From positions 29,148,761-29,212,760 of the forward strand of contig JAVTVX010000012.1 of the NCBI GenBank assembly GCA_033439265.1: 64,000 bases of DNA. Reading direction: 5' to 3'. Of this stretch, positions 11,431 through 22,515 are shown one piece after another; the first letter of the stretch is position 1, and each line of letters opens with the position of its first letter. This DNA comes from Dillenia suffruticosa (Eukaryota; Streptophyta; Magnoliopsida; Dilleniales; Dilleniaceae). The notes beneath the pieces are model-generated. The model saw nothing but the letters and a program-made list of their open reading frames with translations. It did no database searches and was not told the origin of the DNA. The position numbers and the translations under genes are program-made.

Positions 11431-12520
11431 TGACGAGTACATGGAGCGCTAGATATGTACTCCCTGAATTACTTAAAGAGAGCGAGGATACTTCCTCATT
11501 TCTGGCGCCCCTTTCGGTGCCGAAGAATACATCCTCTGTGTGTGTTTTCTCCAGCACCTTCTCAGCCGGCTATTATACCAACATCTCCATCATTTACTCT
11601 TGATATTTTTGGGTAATAGTACGAGTGATACACGACACATGGGGTCTAGATGTCACCCCATCACCATTGATAGCAAGGCCGATATCTACGGCTGCGCTTA
11701 TTCTTCTACAGTAGTTCTTACTCAAGCGGCACGAAATCGTCCATCAGTGGCCGTTCTTCTTACAGTTTCGAATCTGAGTTATAATAATTGCGCCATACTT
11801 AGGTGCATCCCCGAGTTGACCCAGCTAGTCACGGTAGCTCGACAGTTGGGATGCACAGATTTTTGGACTTGGTGATGCTACGGTAGCACAGCACTGAGTC
11901 AACTGAACCCGACGGATCTTGATAGATCTAGGCTTACGCGAGGAGTATAGTCTACGAGTTATTGAGAGACTATTCGATAAGGAAGCCCTCACTTGATGGG
12001 AGTCTATTTGCGATGAGGCTTTAAGCCATTGCAGCAAAGCGATTTCCTAATGGAATTCGACCGCAGATATTTCACGGAGTTTTAGCGGGACCATATCTCC
12101 GGTGGTTATATCACCAGTCCTAGTGCCATGAGCTAGGCTACTGTTCAGCGACCTTTTCTTTGCCGCATATGTGGCAAGCACCACGCTCGAATAAATATGT
12201 AGAGCACTTATTACATGCTTCCACTATGAGAAGCTGAGGCATATCAGGAGTTTATGCCCTGATCTGTGACTTGGAGGTTAGTTGGCTTCGAGTCATCAGA
12301 ATACACCACATGTAGGACAGCAGGGAACACCTGCGCATCCTAGTGATACTGCTCCACGAACTGCAGCCGGGAGCAATATAGTATTAGGTTTTCACGAGAA
12401 TAGTTGAGGGTGCAGGCCCTTGTGTATGTGATGACTCAGGAGGACGCTCTGGCGAACCCAGATATGATCATGGGAAATCCTCCTGTGGATCCTTCCGTTT
12501 AGAGGTCCTTATGCACTGTT
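11431..12520 (+). pseudogene. GYP1 gag remnant
   Basis: Colinear with GYP3 gag but without a sustained frame. An ATG near 11430 follows a TTGCGG where GYP3 has the acceptor-like TTGCAG before its gag ATG. Recognisable stretches correspond to the capsid region (GATTTTTGG...GGTGATG near 11858-11880) and to the zinc knuckle near 12210-12255, where TTCCACTATGAGAAGC matches the GYP3 codons of CFHCRKP. Stops and shifts are frequent, so no protein is made. Confidence 0.55.
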
Positions 12521-12569
12521 TCTTTGAAATCGTGTATTTTGTGATGATATGTACAGACATGATTGTTAC

Positions 12570-13440
12570 AGTACTAGAGGCTTAACTATTTTGATATACT
12601 GGTGTCGACGTTTGTGTTCTTATTGGCACAAGGTCGAACTATTTCTACGTGAGAGTTTCTTTCGCTCAATAGTCGGATGGGCTGTTATCGTTACTTGATG
12701 AGGAGCGATTAGTTGTCGCTCCTCTTGGTGAGCAGTTGGTTAGAGAATTCGTATATAGAGAGTATGATGTCATGGCAGGTGGGACAGTGCTGAGAGCAAA
12801 CCTGATCCCACTGGATATGACAGATTTCGATGCCATCTTAGAGATAGATTAATTGCATACTTATAGAGTTTCCTTAGACTGTTTTATCAAGAAAGATGAT
12901 TTTTGGAGACCTGAAGGGCCACCACTGACGTTTGCGAGTGAGAGACGGGTGTTATCCCGTAGTATTGTATTAGTGAGAAAAGCAAGACGTATAATACGTC
13001 GAGGAGGTATGACAGATCTGATACATATGATCAATACCACCATACAGAATTCAAGACTTGATGAGATTCTGGTGGTACAAAAGTTTCCTGAAGTAATTCC
13101 CGAGGAGCTACCCTAAGTATCATTGATTCGGAAATTCAATTTTGAGATTAATCTGGCTCTAGGGATTACTCTTATATTCTATTCCGCTATATAGAATGGT
13201 ACCATTTGAGCTGAGAGAGCTCAAGATTTAACTACAGAAATTGTTAGATAAATAATTCATCCATCCAAACACCAGACCTTAGGGTGTTTCGGTATTATTT
13301 GTAAAGAAGAAATATAGAACACTTAAACTTGTTATGGATTATTGGCAGTTGACTAAGGTCACCACCAAGGATTGATATTTATTTTCTCACCTCGATGATT
13401 TGTTTGATCAGCTTCTCGGTGATAAGGTCTTTTCGAATAT
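12570..13440 (+). pseudogene. GYP1 protease and reverse transcriptase start, decayed
   Basis: The retropepsin start reads GVDVCVLIGTRSNYFYV, against GIDARILIDTGSNYSYV in GYP3: the catalytic Asp of DTG is gone. A frame at 12853-13116 carries the protease tail (ILVVQKFPEVIPEELP). It is followed by the start of reverse transcriptase (KKKYRTLKLVMDYWQL region near 13300-13350) with stops. The piece breaks off near 13440, where a second copy of the protease tail begins. Confidence 0.65.
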
Positions 13441-13445
13441 AAATC

Positions 13446-14005
13446 TTCGATCGCGTTATACTCGGTTACGGGTTGGGTAAGCCCTGTCGCGAGGTTGCAC
13501 GGCATACCTGACTCATGTTATTGACACCACTGTTGAGGGGCCGAGGATTGAGAAGGGTCCCAGTGGTACAGGTGTTTCCCAGATATAATCCCGAGAAGCT
13601 ACCCGGACTACCCCCAGTTCGGGAATGTGTTTTCGAGATTGACATAGTTCCAGGGATCATTCCCATTTTTAATTCGCCATATAGAATGACGCCAGCTGAG
13701 TTTAGAGAGCTCTAGTTCTAGTTGCGGGAATTATTGGACAACGGTTTTATCCGTTTGAGCACCTTGTCTTAGGGTGTTCTGGTGATTATTCGTGAAGTAG
13801 AAGAACGGGATTCTAAGATTGTATGTGAACTATAGGCAGCTAAACAAGGTTTTCACCAAAAATCGGAACACTTTGTCGCATATTGATGAATTATTTGAGC
13901 AGTTCCAGGGTGCGCGTGTTTTTCTGAAAGATCGATTTTCGATTTGAATATCAATATGGACATTATGAGTTCGTGGTCATGTCGCTTGGGCTGACCAACA
14001 CACCA
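13446..14005 (+). pseudogene. second, diverged copy of protease tail and reverse transcriptase start in GYP1
   Basis: From about 13490 the sequence again encodes the protease tail (TAYLTHVIDTTVEGPRI, like AYLAHIIDTTAQGPRL of GYP3). It passes through the P-YRM-PAE-REL linker (13675-13715) and on to the reverse transcriptase region ending around GLTNTP (13990). It repeats what 13015-13440 already covered, but the two copies differ more than a recent tandem duplication would. Then it jumps to the RNase H side. Confidence 0.6.
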
Positions 14006-14400
14006 ACAGCCACAGACAGTGACCGAGGTGCAAAGTTTCCTTGGCCTTGCGGGGTGTTATCGGCGATTCATAGAAGGATTTTCCCGAGTCGCCGCTATAC
14101 ATACCAGATTGATACGAAGGGAGTCAAATTCTTGTGGGACGATCGTTGTGAGACGAGATTTCAAGAGCTCAAACAACGTCTGACGAGGGACGGCCAGACA
14201 AAGAGGATCTTAGTGTTTTAGCTCAGCACGTAGCTATTCTAGATTGATAGGTCAGAAAGCTACGGAACAAAGAACTTTCATTTGTCAAAGTTTTGAGGAG
14301 TAGTGACCAGATCGAGAAAGAGATCTGAGAGCCCGAAGAGACTTAAGAGACAGTACCCCCACTTGTTCAGCGTATTATTTTCTTTTAGTTTCGAGAACGA
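14006..14400 (+). pseudogene. GYP1 RNase H start joined to chromodomain end
   Basis: A frame at 13973-14221 contains GVKFLWDDRCETRFQELKQR, matching GYP3 45250-45315 ([20 protein letters not shown]). Directly after, 14225-14350 matches the chromodomain region of GYP3 (ILDRQVRKLRNKE), in the order bridge, RKLRNKEL, then a decayed ILWRSDQ-EE-TWEPEE. So about 1.8 kb, covering the rest of RNase H, the whole integrase and the linker, is deleted. Confidence 0.65.
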
Positions 14401-14410
14401 AACTTGTTTT

Positions 14411-14425
14411 TAGGGGGTTAGAAAA
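14411..14425 (+). other. GYP1 polypurine tract
   Basis: TAGGGGGTTAGAAAA immediately before the right LTR. The same sequence precedes the right LTRs of GYP2 and GYP3. Confidence 0.75.
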
Positions 14426-17400
14426 TGTAACACCAAGCTAAAAAAAAAAAAAAAAAAAAAAGGGGAGAGCCAAAACGCAGCATTTTGGCCCTCCCCAAAT
14501 TTGATTTAGGGCTAAAGCCCCAAATTCCTTTCTCTCTCTCTCTCTTTCTCTCTCTCTCTCCCCCGACCTTTCATCTTCCCGTGGCTCTTCTCCTTCCGCT
14601 GCTGGCCCGCGCCTTCCACCGCCACCGCCGCCGCCTTCTTCTTCTTCTCCTTCTTCTTCTTCCCTCGCAGTTTCTCTCTCTACCTCACTCCGTCTTCTCT
14701 CCCTCTCGCGATCTCCCACGATCGCCCCCTTTCTGCCTCACCGCACACCGCCGCGAGCCACGATCGAGCACCACCGCACGCCGCGAGCCTCCGCGAGCAT
14801 CGCCTTCAGTCATAGTGCGCGACTGCAGCACCTTCTGCAGCGCGATCCCCCAGCCCGAGCCTACAACGCGAGCCCAGGCCGCGAGCAGGACCCAGCAGTA
14901 GCGCGAGCCCAGGCCGCGAGCAGGACTGAACCCGTGAGCGTGAGCCCAGGCCACGAGCTCGAGCGCAGGCCGAGAGCGCCAGCCCAGGCAGCGTGCACGG
15001 GCGCGCGGCCCAGCGTGCACGGGTGCACGGCCCAGCGCACGAGCGTACACAGGCGCGCGGCCCAGCGCACGGGCACGCGGCCCAGCGCGCGGCAGCGCAC
15101 AAGCCGGCGCAAGAGCGCGCGCGAGCTGGCGCACGAGCGCGCACCAGCGCACGGGCGAGCAACAGCCCGCAGGCCCATCAGCAGCAAGCCCACGAGCCCA
15201 CATGCCCCATCGGCCCGTCAGCCGCAAACCCATCACCTGCAGAACCACCAGCAGTAGGCCATCAGCCTGCTAGCCCATCAGCCCACTGGCCCACAGACCA
15301 GCGAGCCCGCTAGCTGTAGCCTACGAGCCCGTGACGGCCCATGACGGCCCATGACAGCCCACGAACCTCCACGTAGGTAAATAACTTAGGGTTTTGCTTC
15401 GGATCTATGTGTTTAGATCTAACAAATAAATCTTGTTTTGATAGGAAACCCTACAGACTTTGGAGTGACCGAAGCGACTTTCGGACGAGACTCGGCGCTT
15501 CGAAAAAACCCTAGGTGAGGAGATTTCGGCTCTAACTGATACTTTGGATGAATCTAGGATTGAATCTAAGATGAAATGTTCTGTATATGTTTAGAATGTA
15601 AGTGGAATGTGAATAGAATACAAATTATGAGATGATTATTGTGAGTTTGAAAGTTACGTATAGAATGTGACACGAATTAAATGATCTGATACGAAAGAAG
15701 CGTATTATAGAATCACAAAATCATGTCGAGTGAATTCGAATCACAAAATCATAAAAGTATCTGGGTTGTAGGGTTGGATTGAAATGAGCAGTAAAGTGGA
15801 AGATATTGTACATTTCATATCTTTTGGATAAAGCCTAAAGATACTTAAGAAAATAATATTCAATTTTGATGATCTGATTAGGTTGATCTTTTTGGAGACT
15901 CGAGGAAGCAGATCAGATTTGATTGGTTTTGAAAATAGGGAGTGACCACCCTCCCTAGAATGGTGAGTGGGACTTTGACATTCGCTATTGATTGAAAACC
16001 ATGTTCCAAAAATACTTTTAAATGACATATTTCTGTAAATGTCTGATTGTTAGAATTTTCGAATATTTGATGAATGTTTTGTGACCTTTGGAGTGTCTTA
16101 AATTCTGACTTTATTGATATGCATCCATGAGTTTTGATAATTGAATATTGTGCCATAATTTCGACATATTGATATGTTTTAATGCTTCCACTGCATTGGC
16201 ACATGGTTTTAAATGGATTTACTTACACATTTGGGCTGTATGCCCGGTCGACTTTATGATATTATGTTTTGGGCTGTATGCTCGGCCGACTTTATGATAT
16301 TATGCATTGGGCTGTATGCTCGGCCGACTTTATGATATTATGCATTGCGATATATGCCCGGCCGACGTTATGATATTATGCATGGGGCTATATGCCCGGC
16401 CGACTGGTGATGGGATGCATGGGGCTACGTGCCCGGCCGATATGATATTATGATCCGTAGCTACGAAGGACATCTGGTAGAGGCACCCCTTGTGCCCGGA
16501 TACGCTTCGGCCGGAGGTATCCGCCAGATCGTCGTGTGTATGGGTGCCCCAGGTTGACCCTCATCGGAGAGGACGTTGAGTACGGCTCCGTCTAGCACCA
16601 GGCGTGGGCACCATACACGGCCGACTAGTTATATGTACATTATTATTATTTACAGGTTAGTTGGGGTAGTCTGTGGCCAACATTGGGGCAGAGAGCCATT
16701 ATTTACTACTTGCATTTGGAAAAACCGCCAATGCGCCGTCCTTGGTCTAGGTAGACCATTGCTGGGAATATTTCATTGGCCGGCTCTTCACGATATTGAT
16801 GTAAATATTGGATGCATATCTTGTTTTTTGATGTGTACGTATTATATGTGATTTTGAAATAACATGATCGGTTTGCACACTGTGGATATTTTCTTATGCT
16901 TTGACACTCCAAGTTCACAATAGATATTGATAGTATGATATCAATCCCCTCACTTACTGAGTATCCTCCCATAGATACTCACCCCTCACTTTCTTTCCCA
17001 CAGGATTAGTGTTGGACCAAGGAGCTATCACTGGATTTGGGTATGGATATTTTCCATCTCTTCCGCTATGATAATTGGTGATATTGTTATGTATTGAAGA
17101 TTTTAGTTTGACCATTCGATTTATCTAAATTTTTGGGATGACTGTATAAATTATGGACATTTATTCTTGAAACTCTCGTATTGATTTATTTTATTGTATT
17201 GAGGCATTTGTAAATATTTAAAAAAATAACTTGGGAATTTATTTTCAATATGCGTAGAATTTAAGTCCGCTCGGGGTGGCGGCTGCTCATGCTCTAGTTG
17301 GGCATGACAGTAGAGGTCTGTTGCTAGGACTGCTAGAAACTTTATAACTTTGTGTTGTTCTGGATGTTGGCCATGGTATTTGTTGACTTTGGAGAGGCCG

Positions 17401-17565
17401 AGATGGCCAATTGCTTATTTTTACAGGATGAATGTCATATACAGGTGAAATTGTACATGGGAAACCTCCGATTTATGGGGAGATTTTGTCCGATTTTCTG
17501 TAAAAATACAGCCGGCATCCAGGGATAACGGGCGACTGTTCACGATCCCGGTTTGGGGCGTGACA
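14426..17565 (+). repeat. GYP1 right (3') LTR
   Basis: Same block order as the left LTR and closely similar throughout by eye. It is about 61 bp longer (3140 against 3079), mainly from an extra tandem unit. Donor-like GGTAAATAAC at 15376. Ends GGGCGTGACA at 17565, then TSD cataa. Confidence 0.9.
16233..16450 (+). repeat. tandem repeat in GYP1 right LTR, about 38-bp unit, 6 copies
   Basis: Same unit as 9808-9986 with one extra copy (218 against 179 bp). Some units carry GCTCGG for GCCCGG, a C-to-T change. Confidence 0.85.
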
Positions 17566-17581
17566 CATAACCAATAGAGGA

Positions 17582-18267
17582 GGGCTAGATATTAGTCCCA
17601 AAACTTGGTTACAAATTTAAGGTTTGATAACAAATCATAAAAATATTGTTAAAAATTTGTATAAGAAACTAAGGATATCGCCGAATTTGGAAGATTCAAA
17701 TTTGTCTTTCTTTTTTTATGATTTCTCTATTAATAGCTCGCAAAACTAGATCAAAAGTTTCATTTCACTTCACTTTTGCTTGACTTGATTTTCTTTATAA
17801 TTTGTAGACTTTAATTTCCTGAAATTTGGAATTATAATTGTGGTTTTGATTTAGAATTTTTTGGTAAAATTTTTTTTATATTTGATCATAAGTATTTAAA
17901 AATCTAACTAATTTAATTCGAATAGTAATGAACCCAATTTAGAGTTGACTGTTTGATATTTATTTTTCTAATTCTAAAATTTAAATTGAATATTTTGGTT
18001 AGAATCAATAGTCAAATTTATTACGAAAAACTAAGTTGTCATTAGAAATTATAAGTAATCATTAATAATGTTAGTTTCACATGTTTTTTAATTAATGTGC
18101 AAAGTTGGCTCGCCCCAAAGTAGGCATCATCCGGAATAAAAGTCTATAAGGCCAAATCCATTAGTAGAAAATCTCCCACATTGTGAACTCAAAAACCAAA
18201 TCACAGTCTCTTCAAATAAGTAGTAAAAATTCTTCCATATTGTGAAATCCAAAAGTTAAATATGGAA
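17582..18267. other. AT-rich intergenic sequence
   Basis: Nothing coding is seen. It begins just past the TSD of COP1 and ends at the TSD of CAC1, so it represents older host or repeat sequence. A pair of similar segments containing AAATC and TCCCACATTGTGAA / TTCCATATTGTGAA lies near 18150-18250. Confidence 0.4.
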
Positions 18268-18270
18268 TTT

Positions 18271-19794
18271 CACTACAAAAAAACAAGTTTTTAACCACAA
18301 ATTTAGCAACGAAAATTTAATAAAAATTCGTCACTAAATTCGTTAACGACGAAAAAATTATCGTCGCTAATAACGCGTCACAAAAATTTAGCGACAAAAA
18401 ATTAGAAATTAGTCTCTAAATTTAGCAATAAATAATTTTTTATCGCTAAATCCGTCGCAAATTTATCGACAAAAAATTATTTGTTGCTACAATTTGTGAC
18501 GAAAATCTAAAATTCGTCGCTAAATTTAGCGACGGATAATTTTTTGTCGTCAAATTCGTCACAAATTTAGCAACGAAAAATTATCTGTCGCTAATTTAGG
18601 GACGAAAAAAATTCGTCACTAAATTAGCTACGGATATAAATTCATCGCAAAATCCGTCGCTAAATTAGCAATAAAAAAAAATGTGCTCCCGCCTAAACAC
18701 GAGCCCGCCCGAGCGAGCATCCGCCCGCACGCCCGCCCGAGCCAGCGCCCACACACCCTCCCTCACTTAATTCTTGAAAAATGCCTTTGCTTTGCTCCTA
18801 CCATGGTTCGAACCCCTGCGCTTCCGTAAACCTTTAAGATCCTATAACCATCAAGCTAAATATTACTATCTATTATAAGTTCTCTTTTTTTTTTTACTTA
18901 TTATCCTTCTTTCACATTTTTTTAATAATAATAAAACAATATAAAATAACAATTTATTATAAAATAATAAAATATTAGTTTAAAATAAAATAATAAAAGA
19001 TATAAAAAATAATAATTCTATTTTTTAAAAAGATAAAATAAAAATAAAATATAACATATTAATTAAAAAAAATAAATGTGATTAATTTTTTTAAATAAAA
19101 AATAAAAAAATATATATATTAATATTTTATTTTATTTTATTTTATTTCAAATTTAGTGACGAATTCTGAAATTTGTCGCAAAATTAGCGACAAATTAGGA
19201 ATTTGTCGTCGAAATCGTTGCAAATTAGCGACGAATTCCCAATTCGTCGCTCATTTTACGACGAATTATGAATTTGTCGTTGAATTCATCGCAAAATTAG
19301 CGACGAAATCCGAAATTCGTCACTAAATTAATTTATTAAATAATAAATATATATTTTTATTTTATTTTATTTTATTATATTTCAAATTTAGCTATGAATT
19401 TCGAAATTTGTCGCAAAATTAGCGACAAAATCCGAAATTCGTCGCTAAATTAATTTATTAAATAATAAATATATATTAATATTTTATTTTATTTTATTAT
19501 ATTTCAAATTTAGCGACGAATTCTAAAATTTGTCGCAAAATTAGCGATAAATTCATTGTTGAATTCGTCGTAAAATTAGCGATAAATTTGGAATTCGTCG
19601 CAAAATTACCAACGAATTCCAAAATTCGTCTCAAAATTAGTGACGAATTCGGAATTCGTCGCTAAATTAGCGATGACTATTTTTTCGTTAGAAATTTCGT
19701 TACAAATAGCGATAAAAAAAGTTTTCGTCGTAAAATAGCAATAAAAAAAATTTGTCGCTAAATTTAATCGCAAAAATCGTGTTTTTTTGTAGTG
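18271..19794. mobile_element. CAC1: non-autonomous CACTA transposon
   Basis: 1524 bp with termini CACTACAAAAAAACAAG and CGTGTTTTTTTGTAGTG, the inverted repeat of the CACTA (En/Spm) superfamily. A 3-bp TSD ttt lies at 18268-18270 and 19795-19797. Both subterminal regions are packed with a short motif in both orientations, AGCGACGAATT / AATTCGTCGCT. Arrays like this are the usual transposase-binding repeats of CACTA elements. The centre (18890-19140) is AT-rich and there is no transposase. Near 18800 there is a GGTTCGAACCCCTG word resembling a tRNA B box, without a tRNA. Confidence 0.88.
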
Positions 19795-19797
19795 TTT

Positions 19798-20218
19798 AAC
19801 AATGAAAAAAAATATATATCACAACCGAAGGAGTAAATAATCATTTGCAAATTCCAGTTTTGCTTGCTTATGTTACCAAACAAATGTTGGGGATAATTTC
19901 TAAGTAATACTTTTTCTAGGAATTGAGATAATAATTTGTTGGGCATAATCTTTTTTTTTTTCCTTTTTTTTAATAGGAGATCTGTTGGCATAGAGCTATA
20001 CAATGGAGAATAATCATCGTCTTACAATCACTAATAGATCAGGAGTCATTGTGGCTCGAACATTCTCTCTCAAATATCTAATCAGGTGTACTACCGCTAG
20101 ATTATGTAGGTTTGTACATTAAAACTTTTCTCACAAACAAGAAAAAGGATCTCTCATGATTTCCCATTGGTTCAAAATTGAGTCCTCAGGCTTTTTTTAA
20201 ATGACTTCGAAATGGTTT
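19798..20218. other. non-coding interval downstream of the polygalacturonase remnant
   Basis: No coding signal. It contains poly-T runs and, at 20030-20100, AT-poor sequence with no recognised family. It probably represents the former 3' flank of the minus-strand polygalacturonase. Confidence 0.35.
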
Positions 20219-20960
20219 ATTATGTAAAATTTTGATCTACTGCAGGGTTGGGTTGATGACAAAAGTTCTTATCCAATACAGAGATACAACAATGCTTTCT
20301 AATAAGCTGAAACAAACTTCGAGAAAAATATTCTAATTTCAGACAAGACTTGGATCCTTGCGCAGAGGCCATGCTAGTCAGCAATCCTCCGGCTGTGCTA
20401 GAGGTGGTCCTGAAGTAATATGAATGCAATACAAACACCATTAGTAGTGTTGGTAAACTTGCAGCGTAGTCCTAGAAGACTGGAGACAGCTTCTTCACCA
20501 TTTGTACCACCCATGCTGTCATTACTATTTCCGTGCCCCGAATCATAATTCACGAGTTATGTTAACATCAATGCAATACAATAATCTCGGACGCCACTAT
20601 TGGAGTTGAAATGTAAATTTAGTTGGAGTAAATTATATGAAAGGTCATTTTTCAAAATATTGGAATTTGAAATCTAATTTATTTAAATATTATGATTTTA
20701 ATTTGTTTTTCAAAATTAATAAAATCCATTTCTGTAAAATCAATTTTTAAATCGATTTCTTTAGAATCGATATCATATTTATCTAATTTTAAATATAAAA
20801 AAATTCAAATGAAATTGATTTTTTAAAAATCAATTTCAAACTCATTTTTTTTTTGGAAAATCGACAAGATGATTGCTTTCTGATCTCGTTGACGAAAGCT
20901 TGAATTTTGATGGTACTAAGCTAGAAGTGTTGGGCATTTTAACTTGAATTACTGAGCTAG

Positions 20961-22232
20961 CACTAGAAAATCAATTTTCAACGATGGAAAAATCGTCGCT
21001 GAAAGTCCATTTTTCGTCATTAAAAAGTATCAGTGACAGATTTTTTTCGTTGTTAAATCTGTCGTAAAAAGTGATCCCGTTAATTTTCAACAACGGATTT
21101 TTTTTCCATCGCAAATATCAGTGTCAGGTCAACGACGAATTAAATCCGTCGCTAAAACAGAAAAAAAAAAAAGCAACGACGGATAGGGATTCGTCGCTGA
21201 TTTGAGTTATGCAAATATCAGCGTTAAGTCAACGATGGATTAAATCCGTCGCTAAAAAAAAAAAAAAAAAAACCAGCGACGGATAGGTAGCCATCGCTGA
21301 TTTGAGTTAGGAAAAAAGAAAAAAAAAATGCATAGCCCAGCCCCGGTGGTGAGATTCGTGCTGAAGAAGGAAGGAAAACAATTTTGCCACAAAGCCAAAC
21401 AAGTCATTTGTTTTTGTATCTTTTTCTTCTTATTTATTATCGTTATTTATTATTTCTTAATAATATTAAAATAATATAAAATTATAATTTATTATAAAAT
21501 AATAAAATAATTTTATTATTACTAAAAATAAAATAATAAAAAATTTTAAAAAATAAAATAATATTATTCTTATTTAAAATAAAATTAAAAATAATTTATT
21601 ATAAAATAATAAAATAATTTTATTATTACTTAAAATAAAAATAAAAAATTTGCAAAAATAAAATAATTTTATTCTTTTCAAAATAAAATAAATAATAAGA
21701 ATTACTAAATAAAATTAAAATTAAAAATTTAAAAATTAAAAATTAAAAATTAAAAATTAAAAATTAAAAATTAAAAATTAAAAAAATTAAAAAATTAAAA
21801 AATTAAAAAATTTAAAAAATTTAAAAAAAATTAAAAAATTAAAAATTAAAAAATTAAAAATTAAAAAATTAAAAAATTAAAAAATTAAAAAATTCATCGG
21901 TAATCCGTCGTTAATTTTCTGTCGCTAATTCGTCGCTAAAGAATGTACATATATTTTTCTAATTTTTTTTCCTTTATCAATTCACCGATTGAAGTTAGCG
22001 ACGGAATATTTCCGTCGTTAAAAATTCCATCAGTAATCCATCGTTGATAATTTTATAATTTTTTTAATTGTTTTTAAAGGGTTTAGCGACGGAAATATTT
22101 CCGTTGCTAATTTTCAACGCTAATCTCTCGGTAAAAAATTTGATATTAATTTATTATAAATCTGTCGTTATTATCGATAGATTTTATTCCGTTGGTAATT
22201 TTCAGTCGTTGGAGTCGTGTTTTTTAGTAGCG
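20961..22232. mobile_element. CAC2: non-autonomous CACTA transposon in a polygalacturonase exon
   Basis: 1272 bp. The left end is CACTAGAAAATCAATTTTCAACG. The right end, on the other strand, is CGCTACTAAAAAACACGACTCC. A 3-bp TSD tag lies at 20958-20960 and 22233-22235. Subterminal repeats of the GCGACGGAT / ATCCGTCGCT type cover both sides, a different word from CAC1. The interior is an AT-rich simple stretch. No transposase. The right end carries CGCTA instead of CACTA, a C-to-G-like difference that leaves the ends unequal. Confidence 0.75.
21716..21895. repeat. AAAATT-type AT microsatellite inside CAC2
   Basis: Runs of AAAATT and AAAAATT repeats with small length variation. Low-complexity DNA, no coding potential. 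Confidence 0.85.
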
Positions 22233-22464
22233 TAGATATTTTTAATTCAACATGAATCCCATATGTATTAGGACTGTTATTTGATGTAATCAATATGAAT
22301 GTCATTCCCTTCAAAGAAAAGACGTGCACGCTTTTACCATTAATCAACTTCACATGGCTGACCATTGAGTTGTTGACAGAATTCGAATGTTAATGTTATT
22401 TTAAGAGGAAAAAGGTAAAGCAACAATATTAGAATCTTACATTTTTTATGGGTTTGATAAAAAT

Positions 22465-22465
<1 letters not shown>

Positions 22466-22513
<48 letters not shown>
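22466..22513. repeat. GA microsatellite in a polygalacturonase intron
   Basis: About 23 AG units, directly inside the intron after the GTAAGT donor of the second polygalacturonase exon. On the minus strand it produces Ser-Leu runs in chance frames. Confidence 0.9.

Positions 22514-22515
<2 letters not shown>

Larger units (their letters stand above)
8024..17565 (+). mobile_element. GYP1: Ty3/gypsy element with about 3.1-kb LTRs and a deleted body
   Basis: The two LTRs are 8024-11102 and 14426-17565, each starting TGTAACACC and ending GGGCGTGACA. The 5-bp TSD cataa lies at 8019-8023 and 17566-17570. The internal region is only about 3.3 kb, against 5.4 kb in GYP3. It retains pieces of gag, protease, reverse transcriptase and chromodomain but lacks most of RNase H and the whole integrase core. 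It inserted into the 5' LTR of COP1. It belongs with GYP2-GYP4 by LTR layout and by the chromodomain remnant. Confidence 0.9.
1370..17576 (-). mobile_element. COP1: Ty1/copia retrotransposon, decayed, hosting GYP1 and hAT1
   Basis: The element reads on the minus strand: 5' LTR (17576-17571 plus 8023-7572), primer site (7571-7560), long leader, gag, protease, integrase, reverse transcriptase, RNase H, 3' UTR, 3' LTR (1493-1370). The 5-bp TSD gagga is at 1365-1369 and 17577-17581. The outer end is recognised only after removing GYP1 and its duplicated cataa. The order of domains (integrase before reverse transcriptase) is diagnostic of copia. Its peptides align piece by piece with COP3 at 52.8-57.9 kb, so the two belong to one family. 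Every frame is broken. The element cannot be autonomous. Confidence 0.85.

Noticed and set aside
14685..15248. 187-codon minus-strand Arg/Ala-rich frame
   Set aside because: Shadow of the repeated GC-rich block in the GYP1 right LTR.
18790..18860. possible tRNA or SINE (GGTTCGAACCCCTG)
   Set aside because: Only a B-box-like word is present; no A box, anticodon stem or acceptor stem could be paired. It is inside CAC1.
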